64,000 nucleotides of DNA from Kineothrix sp. IPX-CK (GTDB taxonomy: Bacteria; Bacillota; Clostridia; Lachnospirales; Lachnospiraceae), in assembly GCF_039134705.1 (NCBI RefSeq), contig NZ_CP146256.1, forward strand, positions 4,030,001-4,094,000, written 5' to 3'. Shown piece by piece: positions 55,640 through 64,000 of the stretch; position 1 is the first letter of the stretch; every line of letters starts with the position of its first letter. The position numbers and the translations under genes are program-made. A model generated the notes under the pieces. That model searched no databases and had not been told where the DNA came from. It saw nothing but the letters and a program-made list of their open reading frames with translations.

Positions 55640-57856
55640 TTATAGAACCGCTTTCAAATGATATAGTCTCCCTTTAAAATCCCCCCACAGATTCTTCACC
55701 TGAATCCCCGCTTTCATCAGGGTCTCTCCGTAATACTCCTCTTCCTCCCCCTCTATCCGGTATTTCATATTCGGGTCCAGGCCCTTCAAATATATTCTGC
55801 GGCTATGATAATTTGGACAGTTCAGTACTTGTATGTAAGTAACCAGCGCTTCCTTTTTGTCCTTACTCACCACAGCATAGCAATCGTACCGATGATTTTC
55901 TCTATAGGAGGCAATTCGATAATAATCGCCGCTGCGGACCAAATCGTTGTATTTATGATACATAGCTATCTGAGAGGGAATCATCTTTCTATCCTCCTCA
56001 GGTATCCTCGTCACGTCCAGCTCATAGCCGAAGGTACCTGCCAGCGCCACGTATCCCCTCGTCTCAAAAGGAGTAGTTCTGCCTACCGTATGGTTCGGGC
56101 AATCGGATACATGAGCACCCATTGCAGAAAGAGGATATATGAGCGCTGTTCCCTCCTGGATCTCCAGACGTTCTATCGCATCCGTATCGTCGGAGCACCA
56201 TATTTGCGGACTGTAATAGAGCATACCGGGGTCGAACCGCGCACCGCCGCCGGAGCAATTCTCTAACAACAGGTATGGAAATTCCTCAGTAAGGCGATTC
56301 TGCAATTCATACAATGCCAGGACATAGCGGTGATAAAGCTCTCCCTGTCTGTCTGCGGAAAGCTTGGCACTTCCAATATCGGAAAGCGGACGGTTCATAT
56401 CCCATTTCACATATTCGATGTTAGCGCTTCGAAGGATTCCCGCCACACATTCATATACGTAGTCCCGAACTTCCTCCCTCGTTATGTCAAGAACATACTG
56501 GTTTCTTGCAAGTGCTGCCCTTCTGCCCGGTATTGCGATTGCCCAGTCCGGATGGTTTCTATATAAATCGGAATCGGGAGAAATCATCTCCGGCTCGAAC
56601 CATATGCCGAATTTCATTCCAAGCTTATTTACTTTCTTTACGAGAAAATCCAAGCCCCCTTTTAATTTTTCCTCATTTACCTGCCAGTCACCAAGTGCCC
56701 GATTGTCGCTGTCTCTATTCCCGAACCAGCCGTCGTCCATAACGAGCATCTCTATTCCAAGCTCTGAAGCCTGCCTCGCAATAGCTAATAATTTATCTGT
56801 ATCGAAATCGAAATAAGTAGCTTCCCAATTGTTGATCAGTACGGGTCTCTTCTTATCCTTATATTCTCCTCTTATCAGATGATTCCTATATAAGTCGTGG
56901 AAAGTGCGGGTCATGCCGCCGATTCCGTTTTCCGAATATACCAAAACAGCCTCAGGTGCCTGAAATCCTTCTCCCGTACCGAGCTTCCAGCAAAAATCCT
57001 CAGAATTTATTCCCATCGTCAGACGGACGCTGTCAAATTGATTCACTTCCTCCTGAACGATGAAGTTACCCGAATAGACGAAGTTCACGGCATAGACCTC
57101 TCCCGCATCCTGGGATGCACCTTCCGTCATCAGTGCCATAAATGGATGCTCCTGATGCCCCGGTTCTCCCCGCAGGGAGGATACTGCATATTTACCGAAG
57201 CCAATCTTCTGCCTCTGGATATGGCGCTCTCTCGCCCAAGAGCCGTGCAGTGTCATTCGTTCGAATTTCTTGTTGTCCATATCCAGACAAGCTGACAGGA
57301 CCTTAGTCAGATACAGGTCTTTTTTAGAAGCATTTTCCACATAAACGCTTCTCGTTATCACATCCACATCTTCAAAGGCAGTGTACATAAGAGTTACAAC
57401 AAGCCCCAGCGCCTTATCCTCGCATAGAATCTCCAGCGTAGTACAATGCCCCGCTCCTCCGAAAGTAGCCGGCAAGCCGGTAAGATCAGGCTTGCCGGTA
57501 CATATTTTATGGGACACTACGGAAAGACTCACCCCTCGATGTCCCTCCTGCGAAATCACATCGATGCAGCCGTCTCTGTAATCTCCCAACCCGTGCCCAG
57601 GGTACTCCATTGGAAAGGAATCCATAAAGGAACACTTATCCCTATTGTTTTTCGAGGGCACAAAAGGAGCTTCCCCCGTCCGAAGCAGATAAGTCACATC
57701 ATGGTCTTTCAGCTTGCTCCCGTAATATATGTGTCCGAGAAAATTATCCTCATCCACCACAGCCATAATATAGGAAGTATTCGGCGTATCTAATTTAAAA
57801 ACGCACTTCGCTGCATGAGCATTCTGTGGCTCCAAATCATAATGTTTTATTCCCAT
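55640..57856 (-). CDS. Alpha-galactosidase, GH36
   Basis: A 738-residue retaining alpha-galactosidase. The N-terminal beta-sandwich spans ~1-330. In the barrel, VMDDGWFGNRDSDNRALGDW (~375) and KWDMNRPLSD (~480, catalytic Asp nucleophile) precede LENCSGGGARFDPGMLYYSP and WCSDDTDAIERL (~550, acid/base Asp). Length and motifs fit bacterial GH36 subgroup I tetramers. There is no signal peptide, so it acts on imported oligosaccharides: galactose side chains of galactomannan or raffinose-type sugars. AGGAG lies 6 bases before the ATG. It lies between glpK and lacI. Confidence 0.94.
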   Translation of the reverse strand: MGIKHYDLEPQNAHAAKCVFKLDTPNTSYIMAVVDEDNFLGHIYYGSKLKDHDVTYLLRTGEAPFVPSKNNRDKCSFMDSFPMEYPGHGLGDYRDGCIDVISQEGHRGVSLSVVSHKICTGKPDLTGLPATFGGAGHCTTLEILCEDKALGLVVTLMYTAFEDVDVITRSVYVENASKKDLYLTKVLSACLDMDNKKFERMTLHGSWARERHIQRQKIGFGKYAVSSLRGEPGHQEHPFMALMTEGASQDAGEVYAVNFVYSGNFIVQEEVNQFDSVRLTMGINSEDFCWKLGTGEGFQAPEAVLVYSENGIGGMTRTFHDLYRNHLIRGEYKDKKRPVLINNWEATYFDFDTDKLLAIARQASELGIEMLVMDDGWFGNRDSDNRALGDWQVNEEKLKGGLDFLVKKVNKLGMKFGIWFEPEMISPDSDLYRNHPDWAIAIPGRRAALARNQYVLDITREEVRDYVYECVAGILRSANIEYVKWDMNRPLSDIGSAKLSADRQGELYHRYVLALYELQNRLTEEFPYLLLENCSGGGARFDPGMLYYSPQIWCSDDTDAIERLEIQEGTALIYPLSAMGAHVSDCPNHTVGRTTPFETRGYVALAGTFGYELDVTRIPEEDRKMIPSQIAMYHKYNDLVRSGDYYRIASYRENHRYDCYAVVSKDKKEALVTYIQVLNCPNYHSRRIYLKGLDPNMKYRIEGEEEEYYGETLMKAGIQVKNLWGDFKGRLYHLKAVL

Positions 57857-57966
57857 AATATTCTCCTAAGCATTTTTTAAGTTAAAATAAAGTAATTTTA
57901 ATTAAATTATAAATTAAATATGAGTAATGTCAACCTCATTTCATATTATTTATTTTTTTTATGTTA

Positions 57967-59469
57967 CTATTCGTTATTGTTATCGCTGTAAGCCAATGCA
58001 CAGCGAATCGCTTTCTTCCACCCCTTTAGCAGCTTCTCCCTTTCCTCCTCCTGCATAGACGGAAGAAAAGTTCTTCCCAGCTGCCAGTTTTCACATATCT
58101 CGTCTTTATCCTTGTAGTATCCGGTAGCCAGCCCGGCCAGATAGGCAGCTCCCAAGGCCGTAGTCTCAATACATTTCGGCCTATGCACTGCCGCATCGAT
58201 GATATCTGACTGAAATTTCATGAGGAAATGGTTGGCGCAGGCTCCCCCGTCCACCTTCAGCTCCTTCAAATGTATTCCCGAGTCCTCTTCCATGGCTCGC
58301 AGTACGTCCGCCGTCTGATAGGCAATGGATTCCAATGTCGCCCGGACGAAATGTTCTTTTTTACACCCCCGCGTAATGCCCACTACCGTCCCTCTCGTGT
58401 ACTGATTCCAGTAAGGAGCACCTAGGCCTGCAAAAGCTGGTACGATATACACTCCATTGGTATTAGGCACCATGTCCGCATATTCCTCGGACTGAGCGGC
58501 TTTCCCCAACATCCGCATCTCATCCCGCAGCCATTGTACCGCCGCTCCGGCCACGAACACGCTTCCTTCCAGAGCATATTCTACTTCGTCTCCGGTGCTT
58601 GCGGCAATCGTGGTAAGCAGTCCGTGTTTTGATACCGTGGCCTTATGTCCCGTATTCATCAATAGGAAACAACCCGTACCATATGTATTTTTCACCTGCC
58701 CCGATTCAAAGCAGCACTGGCCGAACAAGGCGGCCTGCTGGTCTCCCGCCGCGCCCGCTATAGGGATATTTCCTCCCAGAATCCCTTTATCCGTATATCC
58801 GTAAATAAAACTGGAAGGCTTTACCTCCGGCAGCATGGATGCAGGAATGTTCAGTTTGACAAGAAGTCTCTCATCCCAGCAAAGCGTATGGATATTAAAG
58901 AGCATGGTGCGCGAAGCGTTGGTATAATCGGTAATGTGCACCTGTCCCTTGGTCATGTTCCAGATAAGCCATGTATCCACCGTACCGAAGAGAAGTTCTC
59001 CCGCTTCTGCTCGTTTTCTCGCACCTTCTACGTTATCCAGTATCCACGTAATCTTTGTGGCTGAGAAATATGCGTCAGGAATAAGTCCCGTCTTCTCTCT
59101 GATAATATCTCCATAGCCTTCTTCGTTCAGTGCGTCAATTCTGTCGGCCGTCCTGCGGCATTGCCAGACGATCGCATTATAGACAGGCTCTCCCGTCTTC
59201 TTATCCCAGATAATCGTGGTCTCTCTCTGGTTGGTGATGCCTATGCCGCTTATCTCCTCAGCGCTCACACCAAGCAATGCCATAGCCTCCGTAGCGACCG
59301 CCAGCTGAGAAGACCATATTTCCATAGGGTTGTGCTCCACCCAGCCGGGCACCGGATAAATCTGGTTAAATTCCTTCTGTGCGATGCTGCAAATCTTTCC
59401 CTTTTTATCGAATAAAATACATCGGGAACTGGTCGTCCCCTGATCCAATGCCATCATATACTTTTTCAT
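57967..59469 (-). CDS. glpK: Glycerol kinase
   Basis: A 500-residue FGGY-family kinase phosphorylating glycerol to sn-glycerol-3-phosphate. [15 protein letters not shown] at the start and [11 protein letters not shown] (~44) are family motifs. [16 protein letters not shown] (~185), [17 protein letters not shown] (~240) and [20 protein letters not shown] (~405) complete it. The length matches E. coli GlpK. In Firmicutes it is often activated by HPr phosphorylation at a His near 230; I could not confirm that residue. It follows the G3P dehydrogenase genes in the same direction. Confidence 0.95.
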   Translation of the reverse strand: MKKYMMALDQGTTSSRCILFDKKGKICSIAQKEFNQIYPVPGWVEHNPMEIWSSQLAVATEAMALLGVSAEEISGIGITNQRETTIIWDKKTGEPVYNAIVWQCRRTADRIDALNEEGYGDIIREKTGLIPDAYFSATKITWILDNVEGARKRAEAGELLFGTVDTWLIWNMTKGQVHITDYTNASRTMLFNIHTLCWDERLLVKLNIPASMLPEVKPSSFIYGYTDKGILGGNIPIAGAAGDQQAALFGQCCFESGQVKNTYGTGCFLLMNTGHKATVSKHGLLTTIAASTGDEVEYALEGSVFVAGAAVQWLRDEMRMLGKAAQSEEYADMVPNTNGVYIVPAFAGLGAPYWNQYTRGTVVGITRGCKKEHFVRATLESIAYQTADVLRAMEEDSGIHLKELKVDGGACANHFLMKFQSDIIDAAVHRPKCIETTALGAAYLAGLATGYYKDKDEICENWQLGRTFLPSMQEEEREKLLKGWKKAIRCALAYSDNNNE

Positions 59470-59490
59470 GCAATACCTCTCTTCTCTATT

Positions 59491-59889
59491 TTAATCAATG
59501 TCAGACCTTTCCACGCTCTTCGTCGCGACGACATCCACTCCCGTCCCTGCCGCATCGGATAAAATGACCGCTCCCAAAAAGACCGGAGCCGCTACCTCCA
59601 CTTCCCTCAGCGCTTCCATACATTCCATAACCTTTCCTTTGGGAATATCGTATCTGGTCTTCACAGGCACTACCGCCTGCCTGCCGCCCCGCACCCGTAC
59701 CGTAGTCGTTACGATTCTCGTCGGGTTCGTCAGTTCCTTATGAGCATATTCCTCCCCCCTGCCGCAGGAGTTCCCCTTCACCTCCCATGTGCCATCCTCC
59801 TGAACAGTTACCGAGAGCATACATCCAACCGGACACTTGATGCATATCAATTCTGTTTTCTCCATCTTTTCTGGTTTCTTCATATTCAC
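59491..59889 (-). CDS. DUF1667 protein, cysteine-motif partner of G3P dehydrogenase
   Basis: A 132-residue protein. CIKCPVGCMLSVTV (~17-30) and CGRGEEYAHKELTNPTRIVTTTVRV (C near 43) are the DUF1667 signature, with four cysteines that could bind an iron-sulfur cluster or zinc. It is found almost always next to the FAD oxidoreductase and GlpA-like genes in Clostridia, so it is probably a subunit or electron carrier of an anaerobic glycerol-3-phosphate dehydrogenase. Its biochemical role is not established. Confidence 0.88.
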   Translation of the reverse strand: MNMKKPEKMEKTELICIKCPVGCMLSVTVQEDGTWEVKGNSCGRGEEYAHKELTNPTRIVTTTVRVRGGRQAVVPVKTRYDIPKGKVMECMEALREVEVAAPVFLGAVILSDAAGTGVDVVATKSVERSDID

Positions 59890-59950
59890 AAATCCGCCCT
59901 TTCAAGTATATAGTCCAACAAATAACTCGACCACGTTTAGATATACACCC

Positions 59951-61225
59951 CTATTCCTCTTCTATTGCCACAGTGATTGATTTCAAATCAGAGAACTTCT
60001 CCATTTCGCTTTTCTTCAATTTAATCTGTTCCATTTCTCCCGGAAGGAGAACACGCTTTTTCTGTTTTATGACAATTGTGTCATTACAGTAAACCGTCAG
60101 AAAAACATTCCGATACACATTCCCCACCCGAAATCTGACCACCTGCTCCTTTTCCATATATTTCACCCGAAGAAGAGAGGGCACAGTATAGCGCACGCCT
60201 CCCTCACATTTTATGACCGCAGTCTCCTCATTCACAGGACAGCTCGCTTTCACATAAGCGGCGGCATACTCTCCTGCGGCATTGGCCTCCTCCGATACAT
60301 GATCCACCAGATCATGGACATGAAGCACATTCCCGCAAGCGAACACTCCTTCTACGTTTGTCTCCAGGCTTTCATTTACCACAGGTCCTGCCGTTACAGG
60401 ATTCAAAGCTACACCCAGCCCTGCGGACAGCTCATTCTCCGGTATGAGTCCGCAGGAAAGCAGAAGGGTGTCGCAGCTTATATATTCCTCCGTACCGGGA
60501 ATGGGCTTCCTATCGCCGCCCACCTCGGCTACAGTCACTCCCTTTACCCTTTCCTTTCCATCGATGTCGATGACCGTATGACTTAGCTTAAGCGGAATCC
60601 CGTAGTCTTCCAGGCACTGTACGATATTCCTCTTAAGGCCGCCGGAATAGGGCATCAGTTCCGCCACCAGCTTAACCTTCGCTCCTTCCAGCGTCATCCT
60701 TCTCGCCATTATCAGGCCGATATCACCGGAACCTAATATCACAACTTCCTTTCCCGGCATTCTGCCTTCCATATTCACATAGCGCTGGGCCGTCCCCGCC
60801 GAGTAGATGCCCGCCGGACGGTAACCCGGAATATTCAAGGCTCCCCTGGGGCGTTCCCTGCAGCCCATGGCCAGAACCACCGCCTTCGCTTCTATTGTAA
60901 AAAGACCGTCTTTCTTGTTCATCGCAGTGATAAGCTTCTTATCCTTCTCAGTTGAAATATCCACAGCAATTGTACGTAATAGATAAGGTATCCCCAGATC
61001 CTCCGCCTGACGGATGTATCTTTGTGCATATTCCGGTCCGGTAAGCTCTTCCTTAAATGTGTGCAATCCGAATCCGTTGTGGATACATTGATTCAGGATT
61101 CCTCCCAGTTCTTCATCACGCTCCAGCACAAGAATGCCCTCTATTCCGGCTTTTCTGGCCGCTACTGCCGCCGCCAGCCCCGCCGGTCCGCCGCCTACGA
61201 TTAGAATATCCGTCTTTTTATCCAT
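59951..61225 (-). CDS. FAD-dependent NAD(P) oxidoreductase of the G3P dehydrogenase complex
   Basis: A 424-residue flavoprotein. ILIVGGGPAGLAAAVAARKAG (~7; given here as the FAD motif) and VVILGSGDIGLIMARRMTLEG (~160) are the two dinucleotide-binding folds, and GVFACGNVLHVHDLVDHVSEE (~300) the C-terminal FAD contact (motifs abbreviated). It probably passes electrons from GlpA-bound FAD to NAD+. The start at 61225 has GGAGAAGGG just upstream; the GTG at 61240 precedes that site. It is followed by DUF1667 and preceded 29 bases away by the GlpA-like gene. Confidence 0.88.
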   Translation of the reverse strand: MDKKTDILIVGGGPAGLAAAVAARKAGIEGILVLERDEELGGILNQCIHNGFGLHTFKEELTGPEYAQRYIRQAEDLGIPYLLRTIAVDISTEKDKKLITAMNKKDGLFTIEAKAVVLAMGCRERPRGALNIPGYRPAGIYSAGTAQRYVNMEGRMPGKEVVILGSGDIGLIMARRMTLEGAKVKLVAELMPYSGGLKRNIVQCLEDYGIPLKLSHTVIDIDGKERVKGVTVAEVGGDRKPIPGTEEYISCDTLLLSCGLIPENELSAGLGVALNPVTAGPVVNESLETNVEGVFACGNVLHVHDLVDHVSEEANAAGEYAAAYVKASCPVNEETAVIKCEGGVRYTVPSLLRVKYMEKEQVVRFRVGNVYRNVFLTVYCNDTIVIKQKKRVLLPGEMEQIKLKKSEMEKFSDLKSITVAIEEE

Positions 61226-61254
61226 CCCTTCTCCTTCCACACTCTAAGCGGTTC

Positions 61255-62688
61255 CTATATCTTCCTTACCGTCAGAAATCTCGATTCTCCGCCCGATTTC
61301 GTAATCTCTCCCGCATCCGTTCCCAGCTCCTGCGCTAAAATCTCCACCGTCTTCGGCGCACAAAATCCGGATTGGCAGCGTCCCATTCCCGCTCTTGTAC
61401 GGCGCTTTATGCCATCCAGCGTAGTTGCCCCCAACGGTCTGTGTATGGCATCCATAATTTCTCCCTCTGTGACCAGCTCACAGCGGCAGATTATGTTGGC
61501 GTATGCAGGGTTTTTCTCTATCAATGCCTTCCGTTCCTCTTCACCGGCATCCGCCATTCCATGGATTCCCTGCCTATGGGCCTTAAAATCTACCTTTTTA
61601 GGTACAGGCAGAAGCTCCTGCACGATTCCGGCAACATATTCCCCGATAGCGGGCGCACAGGTAAGACCCGGCGATTCGATTCCCGCCACATCGATGAAGC
61701 CGGAGGCATCTTCCGCTTCTCCGATTACAAAGTCCCCGACAGTTTCGTGAGCGCGCAGCCCTGCGAAGGATGTGATGACCTTCTCTACCGGAACTCTCCG
61801 AATGCTCAGGCCGCCTCTTTTGAGCAAATCGTCAAGTCCCACTCCCGTAGTATTCGTACCTTCCTTATCCTCGATATCCACAGCCGTAGGCCCTATCATC
61901 AGGTTACCATGCACGGTGGGCGTTACCAGCACGCCCTTTCCATATCGTGTGGGAAGCTGAAAAATAGTATGGGAAACATAGCTGCCCGCCGATTTATCGA
62001 ACAGGCAGTATTCTCCTTTTCTCGGTATGATATGGAATTTCTTTTCACTTACCATGTTATGAAGCGCGTCTGCATAAAGTCCTGCGGCGTTAACGACAAT
62101 CCGGCTTTCAAACATCCCTTGAGAGGTCTTAAGCAGATATCCCTCCTGTATTCTCTCTATTTGCAGAACTTCCGTATTAAGGTAGAATTCCACACCATTC
62201 TCACAGGCATTTTCTGCCAGCGCGATGGTAAGCCCAAAAGGGCATACGATGCCGCCGGCAGGCGCGTACAAAGCCGCCACTGCCTCGTCCGAAATATTAG
62301 GCTCCATAGCTCGCAGTTCCTGTACCCCTATGACGCGCAGTCCTTCCACACCGTTTTGCTGTCCTTTTTCCAGAAGCCTGTGCAATTTATCTCTATCCTT
62401 CTCATCGAAGCAAAGTACCAGCGTACCATTTTTTTTAAAAGGAAAATCCAGTTCTCTGGAAAGCTGTTCCATTTTCCTATTTCCCAGGACGTTCAGCTTC
62501 GCTTTAAGCGTCCCCGGTTCCGCGTCATGCCCCGCATGAACGATTCCGCTGTTGGCTTTGGATGTACCTTCGCAAATATCCGACGCCCGCTCCAGTACAG
62601 CCGCTTTTCCCTTATAGTCATAGCGTGACAGCTCTCTCGCAATAGCCGCACCGGTTACGCCTGCTCCTATTACAATGACATCATACAT
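61255..62688 (-). CDS. glpA: FAD-dependent glycerol-3-phosphate dehydrogenase with Bfd-like [2Fe-2S] domain
   Basis: A 477-residue GlpA-type enzyme oxidising sn-glycerol-3-phosphate to dihydroxyacetone phosphate. DVIVIGAGVTGAAIARELSR is the FAD fold; GTSKANSGIVHAGHD (~40) and FAGLRAHETVGDFVIGEA (~305) are DAO-domain motifs. The C-terminal ~75 residues form a Bfd-like domain, CRCELVTEGEI and GRCQSGFC, with four cysteines. It lacks the membrane-linked GlpB/GlpC partners; instead a NAD(P) oxidoreductase and DUF1667 follow, as in other Clostridia. First gene of the group. Confidence 0.92.
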   Translation of the reverse strand: MYDVIVIGAGVTGAAIARELSRYDYKGKAAVLERASDICEGTSKANSGIVHAGHDAEPGTLKAKLNVLGNRKMEQLSRELDFPFKKNGTLVLCFDEKDRDKLHRLLEKGQQNGVEGLRVIGVQELRAMEPNISDEAVAALYAPAGGIVCPFGLTIALAENACENGVEFYLNTEVLQIERIQEGYLLKTSQGMFESRIVVNAAGLYADALHNMVSEKKFHIIPRKGEYCLFDKSAGSYVSHTIFQLPTRYGKGVLVTPTVHGNLMIGPTAVDIEDKEGTNTTGVGLDDLLKRGGLSIRRVPVEKVITSFAGLRAHETVGDFVIGEAEDASGFIDVAGIESPGLTCAPAIGEYVAGIVQELLPVPKKVDFKAHRQGIHGMADAGEEERKALIEKNPAYANIICRCELVTEGEIMDAIHRPLGATTLDGIKRRTRAGMGRCQSGFCAPKTVEILAQELGTDAGEITKSGGESRFLTVRKI

Positions 62689-62788
62689 GTTTTCGCCCTC
62701 CGAGTTTTATTTCCTCATAGGTTTATCATATCATTTTCCGTACTACTTTTCGATAGCTTTTTTATAGTGCACTTTTTTTAATACTCTT

Positions 62789-62817
62789 TTGACAAAGGGA
62801 TATTCGTATGTTATTCT
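62789..62817 (+). promoter_or_regulatory. Promoter of the AEC transporter gene
   Basis: A consensus TTGACA (62789-62794), 17 bases, then TATTCT (62812-62817). The ~70-base leader contains ACCTTGTCAAACGATGGTA (62846-62864), similar to one arm and flank of the stem at 50922-50940. Confidence 0.6.
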
Positions 62818-62896
62818 TCTATAGGATTTTATTGTATTCACACCTTGTCAAACGATGGTAAGGAAATTTTTATACATATAGAAAGCGCGTCGAACT

Positions 62897-63892
62897 ATGA
62901 GTATTGGAATCGTATTACAGCAAATGGCAATTATCTTTATCCTTATTATGACGGGAGCGCTGCTTTACCGCAGATCGATGATTTCTGACGAGACCTCCAA
63001 ACAGATATCGGCGCTTATCATAAACCTCTGCAATCCGGCACTGTTAATCTGCTCCGTCTTTGACGCCGGACCGAAGGCTTCGAATTCCGACCTCCTTACA
63101 GGTGCTTTCATCGTGCTTCTGGCATATGTCGTACTCATATTGTGCGGACATCTGATTCCTCATATCTTGCGCGTTCCGGACGAAGACCATTTTGCATACA
63201 GACTGATTACTGTTTACGGCAACGTGGGCTTTATCGGTATTCCACTCGCAATGGCTCTCCTCGGTTCGGGCTCGTTGATCTATGTATCTCTCAACAATCT
63301 TGTATACAATATACTTATTTATACACACGGTCTTTCCACCATTAAGGCTGCCGCGATCGATAGCGTAAACCATGATCTTTCCGACGATGCTTCACCTTTG
63401 GAGCGGGAGAAGGAAATTGCAGAAAGCTTTGCCCGGGGTCTGTTTAGAGCAACGAAAAAATTTGTGAACGCGGGCACCGTTTCCGCTATTATAACCATAG
63501 TTCTCTATATAAGTAATGTCAGCGTTCCTGTACTCCTTTCGGACACCCTTACTCACGTGGGGCGCTCCACTACCTTCTTATCCATGCTCATATTGGGCGT
63601 GTCGGTAGCGCAGATGCCTTTGGCTGATATTTTTTCCCATAAGAAACTATATGCCTTCGCTGCGCTGCGTATGGTCATTATCCCTGTACTCTGCGTATTC
63701 CTGTTCCGGCTTTTCACGGACAACGTACTCATTATCAGCACCACAGCGCTGATGCTCGCTGTGCCTGCCGGGAATATACCGCTCATATTGTGCAAGCAGA
63801 ATAATCTGGAAAGCGCTGTCATTTCCAGAGGTATTATTCTTTCTACCCTGCTTTCCTTCCTTACGATACCCATTGTGACCTTATTCATTTAA
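62897..63892 (+). CDS. AEC (auxin efflux carrier) family transporter
   Basis: A 331-residue membrane protein with about ten hydrophobic segments. GALLYRRSMISDETSKQISALIINLCNPALLI near the N-terminus (abbreviated) has the conserved Asn-x-x-x-Pro of the first repeat. YGNVGFIGIPLAMALLG is the crossover motif and VPAGNIPLILCKQNN the matching second-repeat motif. A ~40-residue charged loop lies at ~160-185. Family members export or exchange carboxylates such as malate; the substrate is not decided. The ribosome site is weak (GAAAG). Confidence 0.9.
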   Translation: MSIGIVLQQMAIIFILIMTGALLYRRSMISDETSKQISALIINLCNPALLICSVFDAGPKASNSDLLTGAFIVLLAYVVLILCGHLIPHILRVPDEDHFAYRLITVYGNVGFIGIPLAMALLGSGSLIYVSLNNLVYNILIYTHGLSTIKAAAIDSVNHDLSDDASPLEREKEIAESFARGLFRATKKFVNAGTVSAIITIVLYISNVSVPVLLSDTLTHVGRSTTFLSMLILGVSVAQMPLADIFSHKKLYAFAALRMVIIPVLCVFLFRLFTDNVLIISTTALMLAVPAGNIPLILCKQNNLESAVISRGIILSTLLSFLTIPIVTLFI

Positions 63893-64000
63893 AATTTTAT
63901 TTCGGTTTCTTTTCAGGCCCTTACACATCTTGTTACTGTGTGGAGTGAACAGTGACCACATCTTTGGTATTTTTAACGATTTTACGCTGATTTCTTTGCT
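63893..64000. other. Right-edge stretch, no gene assigned
   Basis: The last 108 bases hold no recognisable motif. A minus-strand frame stays open to the window edge, with its stop inside the AEC gene's 3' end. It is AT-rich and too short to call. Confidence 0.4.

Noticed and set aside
55648..55661. CcpA cre-like sequence TGAAAGCGGTTCTA
   Set aside because: It departs from the cre consensus at the conserved C near the end and lies in the last codons of GH36, not at a promoter.
61372..62628. Plus-strand open frame of 418 codons
   Set aside because: It is antisense to the GlpA-like gene, which has complete FAD and cysteine motifs; the antisense product is low-complexity and matches nothing.
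63880..64000. Minus-strand frame open to the right window edge
   Set aside because: About 40 codons with no motif I recognise and overlapping the AEC stop region; too short to support a gene without the flanking sequence.

Overview
The window looks like chromosome from an anaerobic Gram-positive of the Clostridia, most likely a Lachnospiraceae member. The signs are a type III glutamine synthetase, a CIRCE-controlled hrcA-grpE-dnaK-dnaJ cluster, the mtaB-ireB-ruvX-DUF1292-fur-rnjA-ylbF-mltG-trmR-U32 gene order, Gram-positive AGGAGG ribosome sites, and a mannan-utilisation locus like that known in Roseburia. The species cannot be fixed from sequence alone.

Bases 1 to about 12,600 are visibly AT-richer than the rest and look accessory. 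They hold a frameshifted DUF932 (phage/plasmid-type) remnant and a YbtP/YbtQ-like pair of ABC transporters. A divergent AraC regulator is followed by a complete ECF importer (S component, T component, tandem ATPase). The cassette ends at the orphaned C-terminus of a tyrosine integrase. Fur-type dyads lie at both promoter regions. The set resembles the uptake half of equibactin/yersiniabactin-type metallophore loci without synthesis genes. Then come gpmA, a class I aldolase, a dGTPase-like fragment and two GNAT acetyltransferases. A tRNA-Gln(CUG) gene marks the change to core sequence.

From 13 to 38.6 kb the content is housekeeping, nearly all on the minus strand: glnN with an attenuator-like leader; tRNA modification (U32/TrhP, TrmR, MtaB, ThiI with a cysteine desulfurase); RNA decay (RNase J, YlbF); Fur; RuvX and IreB; RsmE and PrmA; the heat-shock operon; UppP; a patatin-like lipase; an aminotransferase. 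A 275-bp interrupted palindrome lies between the U32 and trmR genes.

From 38.7 to 52.5 kb a ten-gene minus-strand operon handles beta-mannan oligosaccharides. A binding protein and two permeases import them, two SGNH esterases (CE2-like and CE17-like) deacetylate them, an epimerase converts Man-Man to Man-Glc, and two GH130 phosphorylases release mannose-1-phosphate. The last gene is an unusual GH1 beta-glucosidase fused to mannose-6-phosphate isomerase, and a chemoreceptor gene lies inside the operon. An AraC regulator is divergent, followed by an MgtC-like gene.

From 54.6 to 62.7 kb a second minus-strand group holds anaerobic glycerol-3-phosphate dehydrogenase (GlpA-like, an FAD/NAD oxidoreductase, DUF1667), glycerol kinase, a GH36 alpha-galactosidase and a LacI regulator. 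GH36 would remove galactose side chains from galactomannan, or may act on galactosyl-glycerols given the glycerol genes beside it. An AEC-family transporter closes the window.
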